Shown in pieces: positions 1 through 5,327 of a stretch of DNA of 5,468 nt. The notes under the pieces were generated by a model. The model did not search any database and had not been told where the DNA came from. It saw only the letters and a list, made by a program, of their open reading frames with translations. The DNA is from WHTG01 sp035540515. GTDB taxonomy: Bacteria > Actinomycetota > Nitriliruptoria > Euzebyales > Egibacteraceae. Position numbers and translations under genes: made by a program. The stretch spans positions 1 to 5,468 of the forward strand of contig DATLGM010000006.1 in NCBI GenBank assembly GCA_035540515.1, written 5' to 3'. How positions within the stretch are numbered: position 1 is the first letter of the stretch; the number at the start of each line of letters is the position of its first letter.

Positions 1-891
1 GTCCAGGAACAGGTCCTCCAGCTCGCGGTCCTGGGCGGTCCAGCGCACGACGTGATGGGCGGCGGCCTGCTTGAGCAGGGCGTCGGGCTCGCCGCGCAGC
101 AGGCACCGCAGCGTGACGCCGGGGCCGTCCGCCCATGGTTCGACGGTGACGTCCTCGACGCCGGGCAACGCGACGAACGGCTGTGGGTCGACGGCCTCGG
201 CGAACCGCAGCTCCACTGCCTGCCCAGCGTGGGCGCGCAGGGTGTGGACGTCGTCGACGTCGACGATCTCGCCGGCGCGGATGATCGCCACGCGCCCGGC
301 GACCTCCTGGACCTCCGACAGGACATGGGAGGACATGAACACCGTCGCACCGCCGTCGCGCGCCTCGACCACCAGGTCGAGGAACTCTCGCTGCAGCAGC
401 GGGTCCAAGCCGCTGGTCGGCTCGTCCAGGATCAGCAGCTCGGGGCGGTGCATGAGCGCCTGGACCACACCGACCTTCTGCTTGTTGCCTTTCGACAGGC
501 CGCGGATCGGCCGGTGCAGGTCCAGGCCGAAGCGCTCTGCCAGGGGACCGATCCGCTCGGCGCCGGCGCCGCCGCGCAGCCGGGCGAGATGGGACAGCAG
601 CTCGCCGGCGGTCTTGCGCCCACTCATGGCCAGCTCCCCGGGCAGGTAGCCGATGCGGCTGCGCAACGTCGCCCCGCCGCTGCGGGGCGTGGTGCCGAGC
701 ACCTCGGCGCGGCCGGCGGTCGGGCGCAGCAGGTCCAGCAGCACCCGGATGGTCGTGGACTTGCCGGCGCCGTTGGGCCCCAGGAAGCCGAAGATCTCGC
801 CACGGCCGACTTCCAGGTCGACGCCGGCGAGTGCGCGAACCTTGCCGTAGTCCTTGACCAGACCTTCTGTGCGGATCACGACGTCGGTCAC
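1..891 (-). CDS. ABC transporter ATP-binding protein, DrrA/CcmA-like exporter type (3' end beyond window)
   Basis: This is the cytoplasmic ATPase subunit of an ABC exporter; it would hydrolyse ATP to drive a partner permease encoded elsewhere, probably just past the left edge. I read 297 codons without a stop. Visible motifs: Walker A GPNGAGKST at residues 38-46, a modified Q-loop region IGYLPGE at 80-86, signature LSKGNKQK at 132-139, Walker B LLILDEP at 152-158, D-loop SGLD at 160-163, and H-loop SSH at 187-189. The C-terminal part (about 218-297) is the small accessory domain usual in DrrA-like ATPases, and the last visible residues (RELEDLFLD) match the very end of such proteins, so only a few codons are missing. 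The GTG start is fixed by a perfect Shine-Dalgarno sequence 7 nt upstream and by the 4-bp overlap with the TetR gene, which implies translational coupling. The substrate (drug, lipid or other) cannot be told from the ATPase. The family call is secure; the export direction is known of the family, not seen here. Confidence 0.93.
   Translation of the reverse strand, partial: MTDVVIRTEGLVKDYGKVRALAGVDLEVGRGEIFGFLGPNGAGKSTTIRVLLDLLRPTAGRAEVLGTTPRSGGATLRSRIGYLPGELAMSGRKTAGELLSHLARLRGGAGAERIGPLAERFGLDLHRPIRGLSKGNKQKVGVVQALMHRPELLILDEPTSGLDPLLQREFLDLVVEARDGGATVFMSSHVLSEVQEVAGRVAIIRAGEIVDVDDVHTLRAHAGQAVELRFAEAVDPQPFVALPGVEDVTVEPWADGPGVTLRCLLRGEPDALLKQAAAHHVVRWTAQDRELEDLFLD
251..266. repeat. 16-bp perfect palindrome inside the ABC ATPase gene
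   Basis: TCGTCGACGTCGACGA reads the same on both strands. It is formed by alternating GTC and GAC codons that encode a Val/Asp run (IVDVDDV, residues 211-217) of the ATPase. It is most simply a by-product of codon choice in a GC-rich gene. Confidence 0.9.
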
Positions 892-1583
892 GATGCCGCC
901 TCCTTGTGCTCGTCGTCGCGGCCGCCGGCCGCCGCCGCGAAGGCCGCCCGCATCTGAGCGGCGGCTTCCTGGGTCAGCAGGCCCTCGCTGAAGACCTCCA
1001 GCACGGGGGTGATGTAGGGCGCCATGGCCGAGGGGTCTTGCTCGGCTGCCGTCAGGTCGACGCCGAGCAGCCGCTGCAAATGCTCGTGGAGGACCAAGAC
1101 GCCCAGCGACCACAGGGTCAGGACGGCGGCACGCTCGTAGGGCAGCGTCGTCGGCCGCAGCACACCGGTCCTCACGCCCTCGGCGGTGTAGTCGGCGGCG
1201 CCGGCGACCAGCTCGTCGACCAGCTCCGCTGTGTGCGGGGAACCTTCCACGAGCGTCCGCGCCAGGTAGCGCATCAGCGGCGGGTCACCCGCGCCGGTCC
1301 GCAGCGCCGCCACGGGATCGAACGGAGGTCCGGCGCTCATCGCGGCCGCCTTGCGGGTGCGGATGGTGCCGGCCACGTGCTCGTCGCACGCCACGCGCAG
1401 GGCGTCCTTGGAACCGAAGTGGTGGATGACCAGGCCAGCCGAGACGCCGGCGGCCTCGGCGATCGCGCGGACGCTGGTCCCGCGGTAGCCGTGGTCGGCG
1501 AAGCACCCGATCGCCGCGTCGCGGATGCGCGCGCGGGCGGTCCGATCGTCGTCGGCACCCCGAGAATCGCGAACTGAACGCAT
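888..1583 (-). CDS. TetR/AcrR-family transcriptional repressor
   Basis: A 231-aa one-component regulator that probably represses its own operon and is released by a small ligand, likely related to the cargo of the transporter encoded downstream. The N-terminal DNA-binding domain spans about residues 14-64: a first helix with the pattern ARIRDAAIGCFADHGY, then the helix-turn-helix TSVRAIAEAAGVSAGLVIHHF (36-56) and the typical GSKDALR (57-63). The rest (about 65-220) is a helical ligand-binding and dimerisation domain, too diverged to name the ligand. Length fits the family. I chose the ATG at 1583, which gives a normal N-terminal arm; the frame stays open upstream to 1724, but that would add 47 Arg-rich residues and run through the promoter. 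No Shine-Dalgarno precedes this ATG, in keeping with a promoter lying so close that the mRNA would be nearly leaderless. Its TGA overlaps the GTG of the ABC ATPase gene (GTGA). Confidence 0.92.
   Translation of the reverse strand: MRSVRDSRGADDDRTARARIRDAAIGCFADHGYRGTSVRAIAEAAGVSAGLVIHHFGSKDALRVACDEHVAGTIRTRKAAAMSAGPPFDPVAALRTGAGDPPLMRYLARTLVEGSPHTAELVDELVAGAADYTAEGVRTGVLRPTTLPYERAAVLTLWSLGVLVLHEHLQRLLGVDLTAAEQDPSAMAPYITPVLEVFSEGLLTQEAAAQMRAAFAAAAGGRDDEHKEAAS
899..905 (-). promoter_or_regulatory. Shine-Dalgarno sequence of the ABC ATPase gene
   Basis: On the minus strand AAGGAGG lies 7 nt before the GTG at 891 and inside the last codons of the TetR gene. It is a full-length anti-16S match and decides the GTG start. 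With the GTGA overlap it indicates that both proteins come from one transcript. Confidence 0.85.
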
Positions 1584-1592
1584 GATCAGGAT

Positions 1593-1610
1593 ATTGAACG
1601 GCTGTTTAGT
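1593..1610. promoter_or_regulatory. Putative TetR operator (imperfect inverted repeat)
   Basis: ATTGAAC-GGCT-GTTTAGT is an imperfect inverted repeat with 5 of 7 positions complementary between the arms. It covers the -10 box and much of the spacer of the predicted TetR promoter, where a bound dimer would block RNA polymerase. TetR-family operators are typically palindromes of this size beside their own gene. It could also influence the divergent carD promoter. Binding is inferred. Confidence 0.45.
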
Positions 1611-1621
1611 TCTTCGGTCAA
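1593..1621 (-). promoter_or_regulatory. Putative promoter of the TetR-ABC operon, near-leaderless
   Basis: On the minus strand TTGACC (1621-1616; five of six bases of TTGACA) is followed after 17 nt by TTCAAT (1598-1593; four of six bases of TATAAT). The expected transcription start falls about 1585-1587, only 2-4 nt before the ATG at 1583. This fits the missing Shine-Dalgarno and the leaderless transcripts common in actinobacteria. The stretch is notably AT-rich for this DNA. The call rests on sequence match alone. Confidence 0.5.
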
Positions 1622-1687
1622 GGGCGGCGCAGGGCACAATGGGTCGCGGGCGTGGCCGCGTCCGGGCCGAGCCGAGCAGGGACGCAC

Positions 1688-2200
1688 GTGAACTACGCAA
1701 CAGGCGACATCGTCGTCCACCCACAGCACGGGGTCGCCCGTGTCGAGGGGACCGTCAGTCGCGGCAAGGACCAGACGTACGTCGAGCTGCGCATCGAGGA
1801 CAAGTCGATGACGGTGATGATCCCCGTCGAGGCGCTGGACGAGGTCGGGATCCGCCGGCTGCCGACCCGCGAGGAGGTCGACGCCATCCTGCAGATGCTC
1901 GGCGAGGACGCGGACGTGTCCGCGGTGTGGGCGGAGCGCAACGCCGAGACCCGCGAACGGCTGCGCTCCACCGAGCTGCTGCAGGCGTCGATGGTGATCC
2001 GCGACCTGACGCGCCACCGGGAGCGCTCCGCCAAGCCGTTGAGCGCCAACGAGAGCGGGTCGCTGCAGGCGTGCATGGACACGGTGGCGTCACAGGTGGC
2101 ACTCACGCTGGGCATCTCCGTCGAGGAGGCGACCGAGCTCATCTTGTCCAAGGTCGAGCCGATGGACGTCGACGAGGCCGACGACTCAGTGCGGAGCTGA
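1688..2200 (+). CDS. carD: CarD-family RNA polymerase-binding transcriptional regulator
   Basis: A 170-aa CarD homologue. CarD binds the RNA polymerase beta subunit and stabilises the open promoter complex, acting broadly on rRNA and housekeeping promoters; it is essential in mycobacteria. The N-terminal Tudor-like polymerase-interaction domain (about 1-55) starts with the family hallmark GDIVVHPQHGVARVEG (6-21) and ends in TVMIPVEAL (42-50). The C-terminal helical DNA-binding domain (about 60-160) holds Trp81, which aligns with the minor-groove wedge Trp85 of M. tuberculosis CarD, and a late GISVEEATELI helix (142-152). Length agrees with the 162-aa mycobacterial protein. I chose GTG at 1688 because AGGGA lies 5 nt upstream and MNYATGD matches known N termini; an in-frame start at 1652 would add 12 unrelated residues. 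Arg25 is kept, but the position of M. tuberculosis Arg47 is Met44. A weak -10-like CACAAT (1635-1640) is the only promoter hint. Its TGA abuts the stop codon of the converging DUF3097 gene. Confidence 0.92.
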   Translation: MNYATGDIVVHPQHGVARVEGTVSRGKDQTYVELRIEDKSMTVMIPVEALDEVGIRRLPTREEVDAILQMLGEDADVSAVWAERNAETRERLRSTELLQASMVIRDLTRHRERSAKPLSANESGSLQACMDTVASQVALTLGISVEEATELILSKVEPMDVDEADDSVRS

Positions 2201-3007
2201 TCAGGCTGCGGGCGTGAGCAGGAAGTCGAGCAGCTGCTCGACGGCGCCGACGAACGACGGCTCGAGGTCCCGGTAGTCGGTCACGGCGTTGCGGATGCGC
2301 CGCCACAGCAGCGTGGGCTCCTCAGCGCCCAGAGCGGCGCAGATGCCGTCCTTCCATGGGCGCCCGGGCGGCACGACCGGCCATCGGTCGAGCCCGACGA
2401 CGTGGGGGCGGATCGCCTGCCAGACGTCGACGAACTCGTGACCGGTGACCAGCACGTGCGGGTGGTCGATCGTCGCCGCGATCCGCGACTCCTTCGACCC
2501 CTCCACAAGGTGGTCGAGCAGGATCCCGAGGCGGGCGTCCGGGCCGGGACGCCGGCGCCGCACCTCCTCGGTCAGGTGGTCCGCGCCCCCGATCGGCTCC
2601 ACGACGATGCCCTCGCCGCGCAGCTCGTCGCCCCAGACCTTCTCGATCAGCTCGGCGTCGTGGGTGCCCTCGACCAGGATGCGGTCGGCGCGGGCGACGC
2701 GCGCCGGCTGTGGGGATGCCGCGACTGCGCCCGAGGCGGTGTACGCGGGTCGTTGCGGTTGCGCCGGCTGGTGTGGCCGGACCAGCGTGACCACCGCGCC
2801 GGTCTCGACCAGGCGGAAGCCGCCGGGGTCGAGGGGGAACAGCCGCCGCAGGCCGGCGTCGTCGCGGATGGCGACGTGGCCGTGCTCGTACTGCTCGACC
2901 ACCCCGACGAACCTGCTGCCGCGGTGCTCGACCCACAGGCCGGCGTCCGCGGCGACCTGCGGCGGGGCTGCGGCGGGGCGGCGGGCGAGCACGTCGTCAA
3001 CGGCCAT
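2201..3007 (-). CDS. DUF3097-family protein with Toprim-like motifs, function unknown
   Basis: This 268-aa soluble protein matches what I know of the actinobacterial DUF3097 family. An N-terminal beta-rich part (about 22-78: GLWVEHRGSRFVGVV, then VAIRDDAG and LFPLDPGGF) is joined by a Pro/Ala-rich linker (79-103) to the conserved core. The core starts with RILVEGTHDAELIEKVWGDEL (109-129), followed by GIVVEPIGGADHL (133-145), GILLDHLVEGSKESRIA (161-177), VLVTGHEFVDVWQAIRP (185-201), WPVVP (209-213), PWKDGICAALG (218-228) and YRDLEP (245-250). The hydrophobic strand ending in EG with a nearby Asp (E113, D117) and the later LLDH (D165) resemble the Toprim fold of primases, topoisomerases and RNase M5; this is my inference. 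There is no signal peptide or membrane segment. The ATG at 3007 has no clear Shine-Dalgarno; TACCGT on the minus strand (3021-3016) could be a -10 giving a near-leaderless transcript. The gene is divergent from recQ and abuts carD tail to tail. Confidence 0.85.
   Translation of the reverse strand: MAVDDVLARRPAAAPPQVAADAGLWVEHRGSRFVGVVEQYEHGHVAIRDDAGLRRLFPLDPGGFRLVETGAVVTLVRPHQPAQPQRPAYTASGAVAASPQPARVARADRILVEGTHDAELIEKVWGDELRGEGIVVEPIGGADHLTEEVRRRRPGPDARLGILLDHLVEGSKESRIAATIDHPHVLVTGHEFVDVWQAIRPHVVGLDRWPVVPPGRPWKDGICAALGAEEPTLLWRRIRNAVTDYRDLEPSFVGAVEQLLDFLLTPAA
2225..2242. repeat. 18-bp perfect palindrome downstream of carD, possible hairpin
   Basis: GTCGAGCAGCTGCTCGAC is fully self-complementary. 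It lies 25-42 nt past the carD stop codon and within the end of the DUF3097 reading frame, where it encodes VEQLLD (256-261). In RNA it could fold as a 7-bp stem with a 4-nt AGCT loop. No T-run follows on the plus strand, so it is not a classical intrinsic terminator; it might still protect or end the carD transcript. Codon choice alone could also produce it. Confidence 0.9.
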
Positions 3008-3021
3008 GAGTTGCGACGGTA

Positions 3022-3036
3022 ACGGGCGAGACCCGT
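3022..3036. repeat. Short inverted repeat in the DUF3097/recQ divergent promoter region
   Basis: ACGGG-CGAGA-CCCGT is a 5-5-5 inverted repeat in the 77-bp gap between the DUF3097 ATG (3007) and the chosen recQ ATG (3085). It could be an operator serving both genes or a small hairpin. At five base pairs in GC-rich DNA chance is a real alternative. Confidence 0.35.
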
Positions 3037-3084
3037 CCCGCTGTGGAACCGGAGGTGTCGCAGACCTCGGCGATGATGGCCGCC

Positions 3085-5184
3085 ATGTCGACCACCCCCG
3101 CTGAGCTCGACCTGCGCGCGCGGGCGCAGCAGCTCATCGAGCTGATGGCCGGCGACGCGGCGGTGCTGCGCGACGACCAGCTCACCGCCGTCGAGTCGCT
3201 GGTGCGCGACCGCCGGCGCGTGCTCGTGGTGCAGCGCACGGGCTGGGGCAAGTCGGCCGTGTACTTCGTGGCGACACGGCTGCTGCGCGAGGCCGGCGCC
3301 GGCCCGACGCTGCTGGTCTCGCCGCTGCTCGCGCTGATGCGCGACCAGATCGCCGCAGCCGAACGGATCGGGGTGCGCGCGGCAGCGATCAACTCGGCGA
3401 ACACCGACGACTGGGACGCGGTCACCCAGCGGCTGGCCGACGACACCGTGGACCTGCTGCTGATCAGTCCCGAGCGGCTCAACGCCGTTGACTTCCGCCC
3501 ACTGCTCGACGACCTCGCGGACCGCCTCGGGATGCTGGTGGTCGACGAGGCGCACTGCATCTCTGATTGGGGTCATGACTTCCGGCCCGACTACCGCCGG
3601 CTGATCACCCTGATCGAGCGGCTCGACGCCGACGTGCCGGTGCTCGCGACGACGGCCACGGCCAACGACCGCGTGACCGCCGACGTCGCGGCGCAGCTGG
3701 GGACCGACCCGCTGACGCTGCGCGGCACCTTGGACCGCGAGTCGCTGCGGCTGTCCGTGCGCCGCATCGACTCCTCGGCGGTGCGCCTGGCGTGGCTGGC
3801 GGACTGGATCGCCGCGCAGGACGGGTCGGGGATCGTGTACTGCCTCACGGTGGCGCAGACCGAGCGGGTGGCGGCGTGGCTGCAGTCGCGGGGGATCGCC
3901 GCCGCGGCCTACTCCGGCAAGGCGGCCCCCGAGGACCGCGAGCGCATCGAGCAGCAGCTGAAGGCCAACGAGCTGACGTGTGTGGTCGCCACCTCCGCGC
4001 TGGGGATGGGCTATGACAAGCCCGACCTGCGGTTCGTGGTGCACCTGGGCATGCCGGACTCGCCGATCGCGTACTACCAGGCGATCGGACGTGCCGGGCG
4101 GGCGGTGGAGCGGGCCGATGTCGTGTTGCTGCCGACCGAGGCGGACGAGGCGATCTGGGCGTACTTCGAGCGGACCGCCATGCCGCCGGCGGAACAGGTC
4201 CGCGTCGTGCTGGACGCGCTGGCCTCCGCCGGCGGGCCGGTCAGCACCGCGGCGCTCGAGCGCGCCGCGAACCTGTCGCGGGGGCGGCTGGACGCGATGC
4301 TGAAGATCCTCGACGTCGACGGGGCGGTCCGCCGCGTGCGGGGCGGCTGGGAGGCGACGGGCCGGTCGTGGCAGCCCGATGGTCCGCGCTTGGAGCGGGT
4401 GACCGCCGCCCGCCGCGCCGAGCAGGTGGCGATGCGGGAGTACGCCGAGACCGACGCCTGCCTGATGGCGTTCCTGCGCCGCCAGCTCGACGACACCGAG
4501 GCCGCGCCATGCGGCCGGTGCGCCAACTGCACGGGCGACGATCCGGGGGAGGGGCCGAGGCCGGACACAATCGCGGCGGCCGAGGCCTTCCTGCGCGGAC
4601 TGGATACGCCCCTGCCGGCGCGCCGGCAGTGGCCGTCGGGGTTGTCCGACCGCAAGGGTCGGATCCCCGCATCGCACCAGGCCGACGAGGGCCGGGCGCT
4701 TGCCGACGGGCGCGGCACCGGTTGGGACGCCGCCCTCGACGTGCTGCTCGCCGCCGGCGTGGACCTGCAGCAACCGGAGGCGGTGGCAGCGCTCGACACG
4801 GTGGTCGAGGGCCTGACCGCCGTGCTGGCGCGCTGGCCGTGGGAGCAGCGGCCGGCGTGGGTCTGCCCGATGCCGTCGCGGCGCCGGGGGGAGCTCATCG
4901 ACGCGGTGGCGCAGCGGCTCGCCGGCCTCGGCCGCCTGCCGGTCCACCGCGTGCTGACGCGTGACGACGTCGGTCAAGGGTTCCAGGAGGACATGCGCAA
5001 CTCGCTGCACCAGGCCTCGGCCGCGATGGCGGGACTGCGGGTGGCGTCCGACGTGCCGCCCGGGCCGGTCCTGCTGGTTGACGACATCAGCCGGTCGGGA
5101 TGGACGCTCACCGCGGCGGCGGCGCTGCTGCGTGAGGCCGGGGCCTCTCGCGTGCTACCCCTGGTCCTGCGCGCCGAGCGCTGA
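3085..5184 (+). CDS. recQ: RecQ-family ATP-dependent DNA helicase with C-terminal phosphoribosyltransferase-like domain
   Basis: A 699-aa superfamily 2 helicase expected to unwind DNA 3' to 5' using ATP in recombination and repair. Helicase motifs in order: motif 0 LRDDQLTAVESL (28-39), Walker A RTGWGKSAVY (51-60, Lys56), DEAH box and aromatic-rich loop DEAHCISDWGHDFR (154-167), ATTATAN (188-194), IVYCLT (250-255), VATSALGMGYDKPDLR (301-316) and YYQAIGRAGRA (330-340). Residues 370-425 look like a winged helix. The zinc site follows: Cys459, Cys476, Cys479, Cys482, with the same 16-2-2 spacing as E. coli RecQ. No HRDC domain is seen. Instead residues about 590-699 resemble a ComF-type phosphoribosyltransferase, with PMPSRRRGELIDAVAQRLA (595-613) and the PRPP-binding motif VLLVDDISRSGWT (662-674); activity of this domain is unproven. 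I chose ATG 3085 (MSTTPAELDLRARA) from recall of related N termini; GTG 3043 and ATG 3073 are in-frame alternatives. A GGAGGTG at 3051-3057 is too far from 3085 to be decisive. Confidence 0.92.
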   Translation: MSTTPAELDLRARAQQLIELMAGDAAVLRDDQLTAVESLVRDRRRVLVVQRTGWGKSAVYFVATRLLREAGAGPTLLVSPLLALMRDQIAAAERIGVRAAAINSANTDDWDAVTQRLADDTVDLLLISPERLNAVDFRPLLDDLADRLGMLVVDEAHCISDWGHDFRPDYRRLITLIERLDADVPVLATTATANDRVTADVAAQLGTDPLTLRGTLDRESLRLSVRRIDSSAVRLAWLADWIAAQDGSGIVYCLTVAQTERVAAWLQSRGIAAAAYSGKAAPEDRERIEQQLKANELTCVVATSALGMGYDKPDLRFVVHLGMPDSPIAYYQAIGRAGRAVERADVVLLPTEADEAIWAYFERTAMPPAEQVRVVLDALASAGGPVSTAALERAANLSRGRLDAMLKILDVDGAVRRVRGGWEATGRSWQPDGPRLERVTAARRAEQVAMREYAETDACLMAFLRRQLDDTEAAPCGRCANCTGDDPGEGPRPDTIAAAEAFLRGLDTPLPARRQWPSGLSDRKGRIPASHQADEGRALADGRGTGWDAALDVLLAAGVDLQQPEAVAALDTVVEGLTAVLARWPWEQRPAWVCPMPSRRRGELIDAVAQRLAGLGRLPVHRVLTRDDVGQGFQEDMRNSLHQASAAMAGLRVASDVPPGPVLLVDDISRSGWTLTAAAALLREAGASRVLPLVLRAER
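4612..4629. repeat. 18-bp perfect palindrome within recQ
   Basis: CTGCCGGCGCGCCGGCAG is fully self-complementary and encodes LPARRQ (residues 510-515), at the start of the linker that joins the RecQ zinc region to the phosphoribosyltransferase-like domain. It may be only a codon-usage effect. It is the second 18-bp perfect palindrome of the window. Confidence 0.9.
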
Positions 5185-5220
5185 CCCCACGGCGGGTCGG
5201 CGGCACCCCCCGGGTCTTGT
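5183..5220 (+). terminator. Weak terminator-like hairpins after recQ
   Basis: Starting inside the recQ stop codon, GACCC (5183-5187) can pair with GGGTC at 5194-5198, or with a second GGGTC at 5212-5216 that is followed by TTGT. Farther on, GGCC-AAGC-GGCC (5231-5242) forms another small hairpin. None has a proper U-tract, so recQ may end by Rho or run on towards the oxidoreductase gene. Low certainty. Confidence 0.22.
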
Positions 5221-5286
5221 GGGCATGGTCGGCCAAGCGGCCCCGACAGCGCTGGGAATGTCGTGGTGAGCAGAGGCGTTGGACCG

Positions 5287-5306
5287 TATAGTTGAACATG
5301 CAACTA
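5287..5306 (+). promoter_or_regulatory. Promoter -10 box overlapped by a perfect operator-like inverted repeat
   Basis: TATAGT (5287-5292) matches five of six bases of the -10 consensus; the -35 side is poor (TGGTGA at 17 nt). The perfect inverted repeat TAGTTG-aacatg-CAACTA (5289-5306) overlaps this box and the expected start site near 5299, an ideal place for a repressor. Its size and AT-rich arms look like an operator of a MarR-type or other winged-helix dimer, but no such regulator gene is in view. It lies 21 nt before the oxidoreductase ATG. Confidence 0.6.
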
Positions 5307-5327
5307 AGCCCACGGAAGGCCCCGGCA

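Noticed and set aside
52..957. A 301-codon plus-strand open frame opposite the ABC ATPase gene.
   Set aside because: The minus strand encodes a full set of ABC motifs over the same bases; the plus frame has no recognisable domain and is a GC shadow.
906..1577. A 223-codon plus-strand open frame opposite the TetR gene.
   Set aside because: The TetR helix-turn-helix and the operon overlap are clear on the minus strand; this product is low-complexity and motif-free.
1525..2217. A 230-codon plus-strand frame overlapping carD.
   Set aside because: It is Arg/Gly-rich, overlaps carD in another frame and lacks CarD or other motifs.
3291..3304. 14-bp palindrome GGCCGGCGCCGGCC in recQ.
   Set aside because: It encodes Ala-Gly repeats with GGC/GCC codons; such short GC palindromes are expected here.
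2647..5010. A 787-codon open frame on the minus strand spanning recQ and part of the DUF3097 gene.
   Set aside because: It is antisense to recQ and out of frame with DUF3097, its product is a compositionally odd Arg/His/Gln/Pro-rich chain without family motifs, and open antisense frames are expected in GC-rich coding DNA. RecQ motifs in the plus strand are unambiguous.
5247..5254. 8-bp palindrome CAGCGCTG between recQ and the oxidoreductase gene.
   Set aside because: It has no loop, no T-run after it and is too short to call an operator.
5185..5327. Possible small gene between recQ and the oxidoreductase gene.
   Set aside because: No frame there has a Shine-Dalgarno plus start and a plausible product; the open frames are extensions of recQ shadows.
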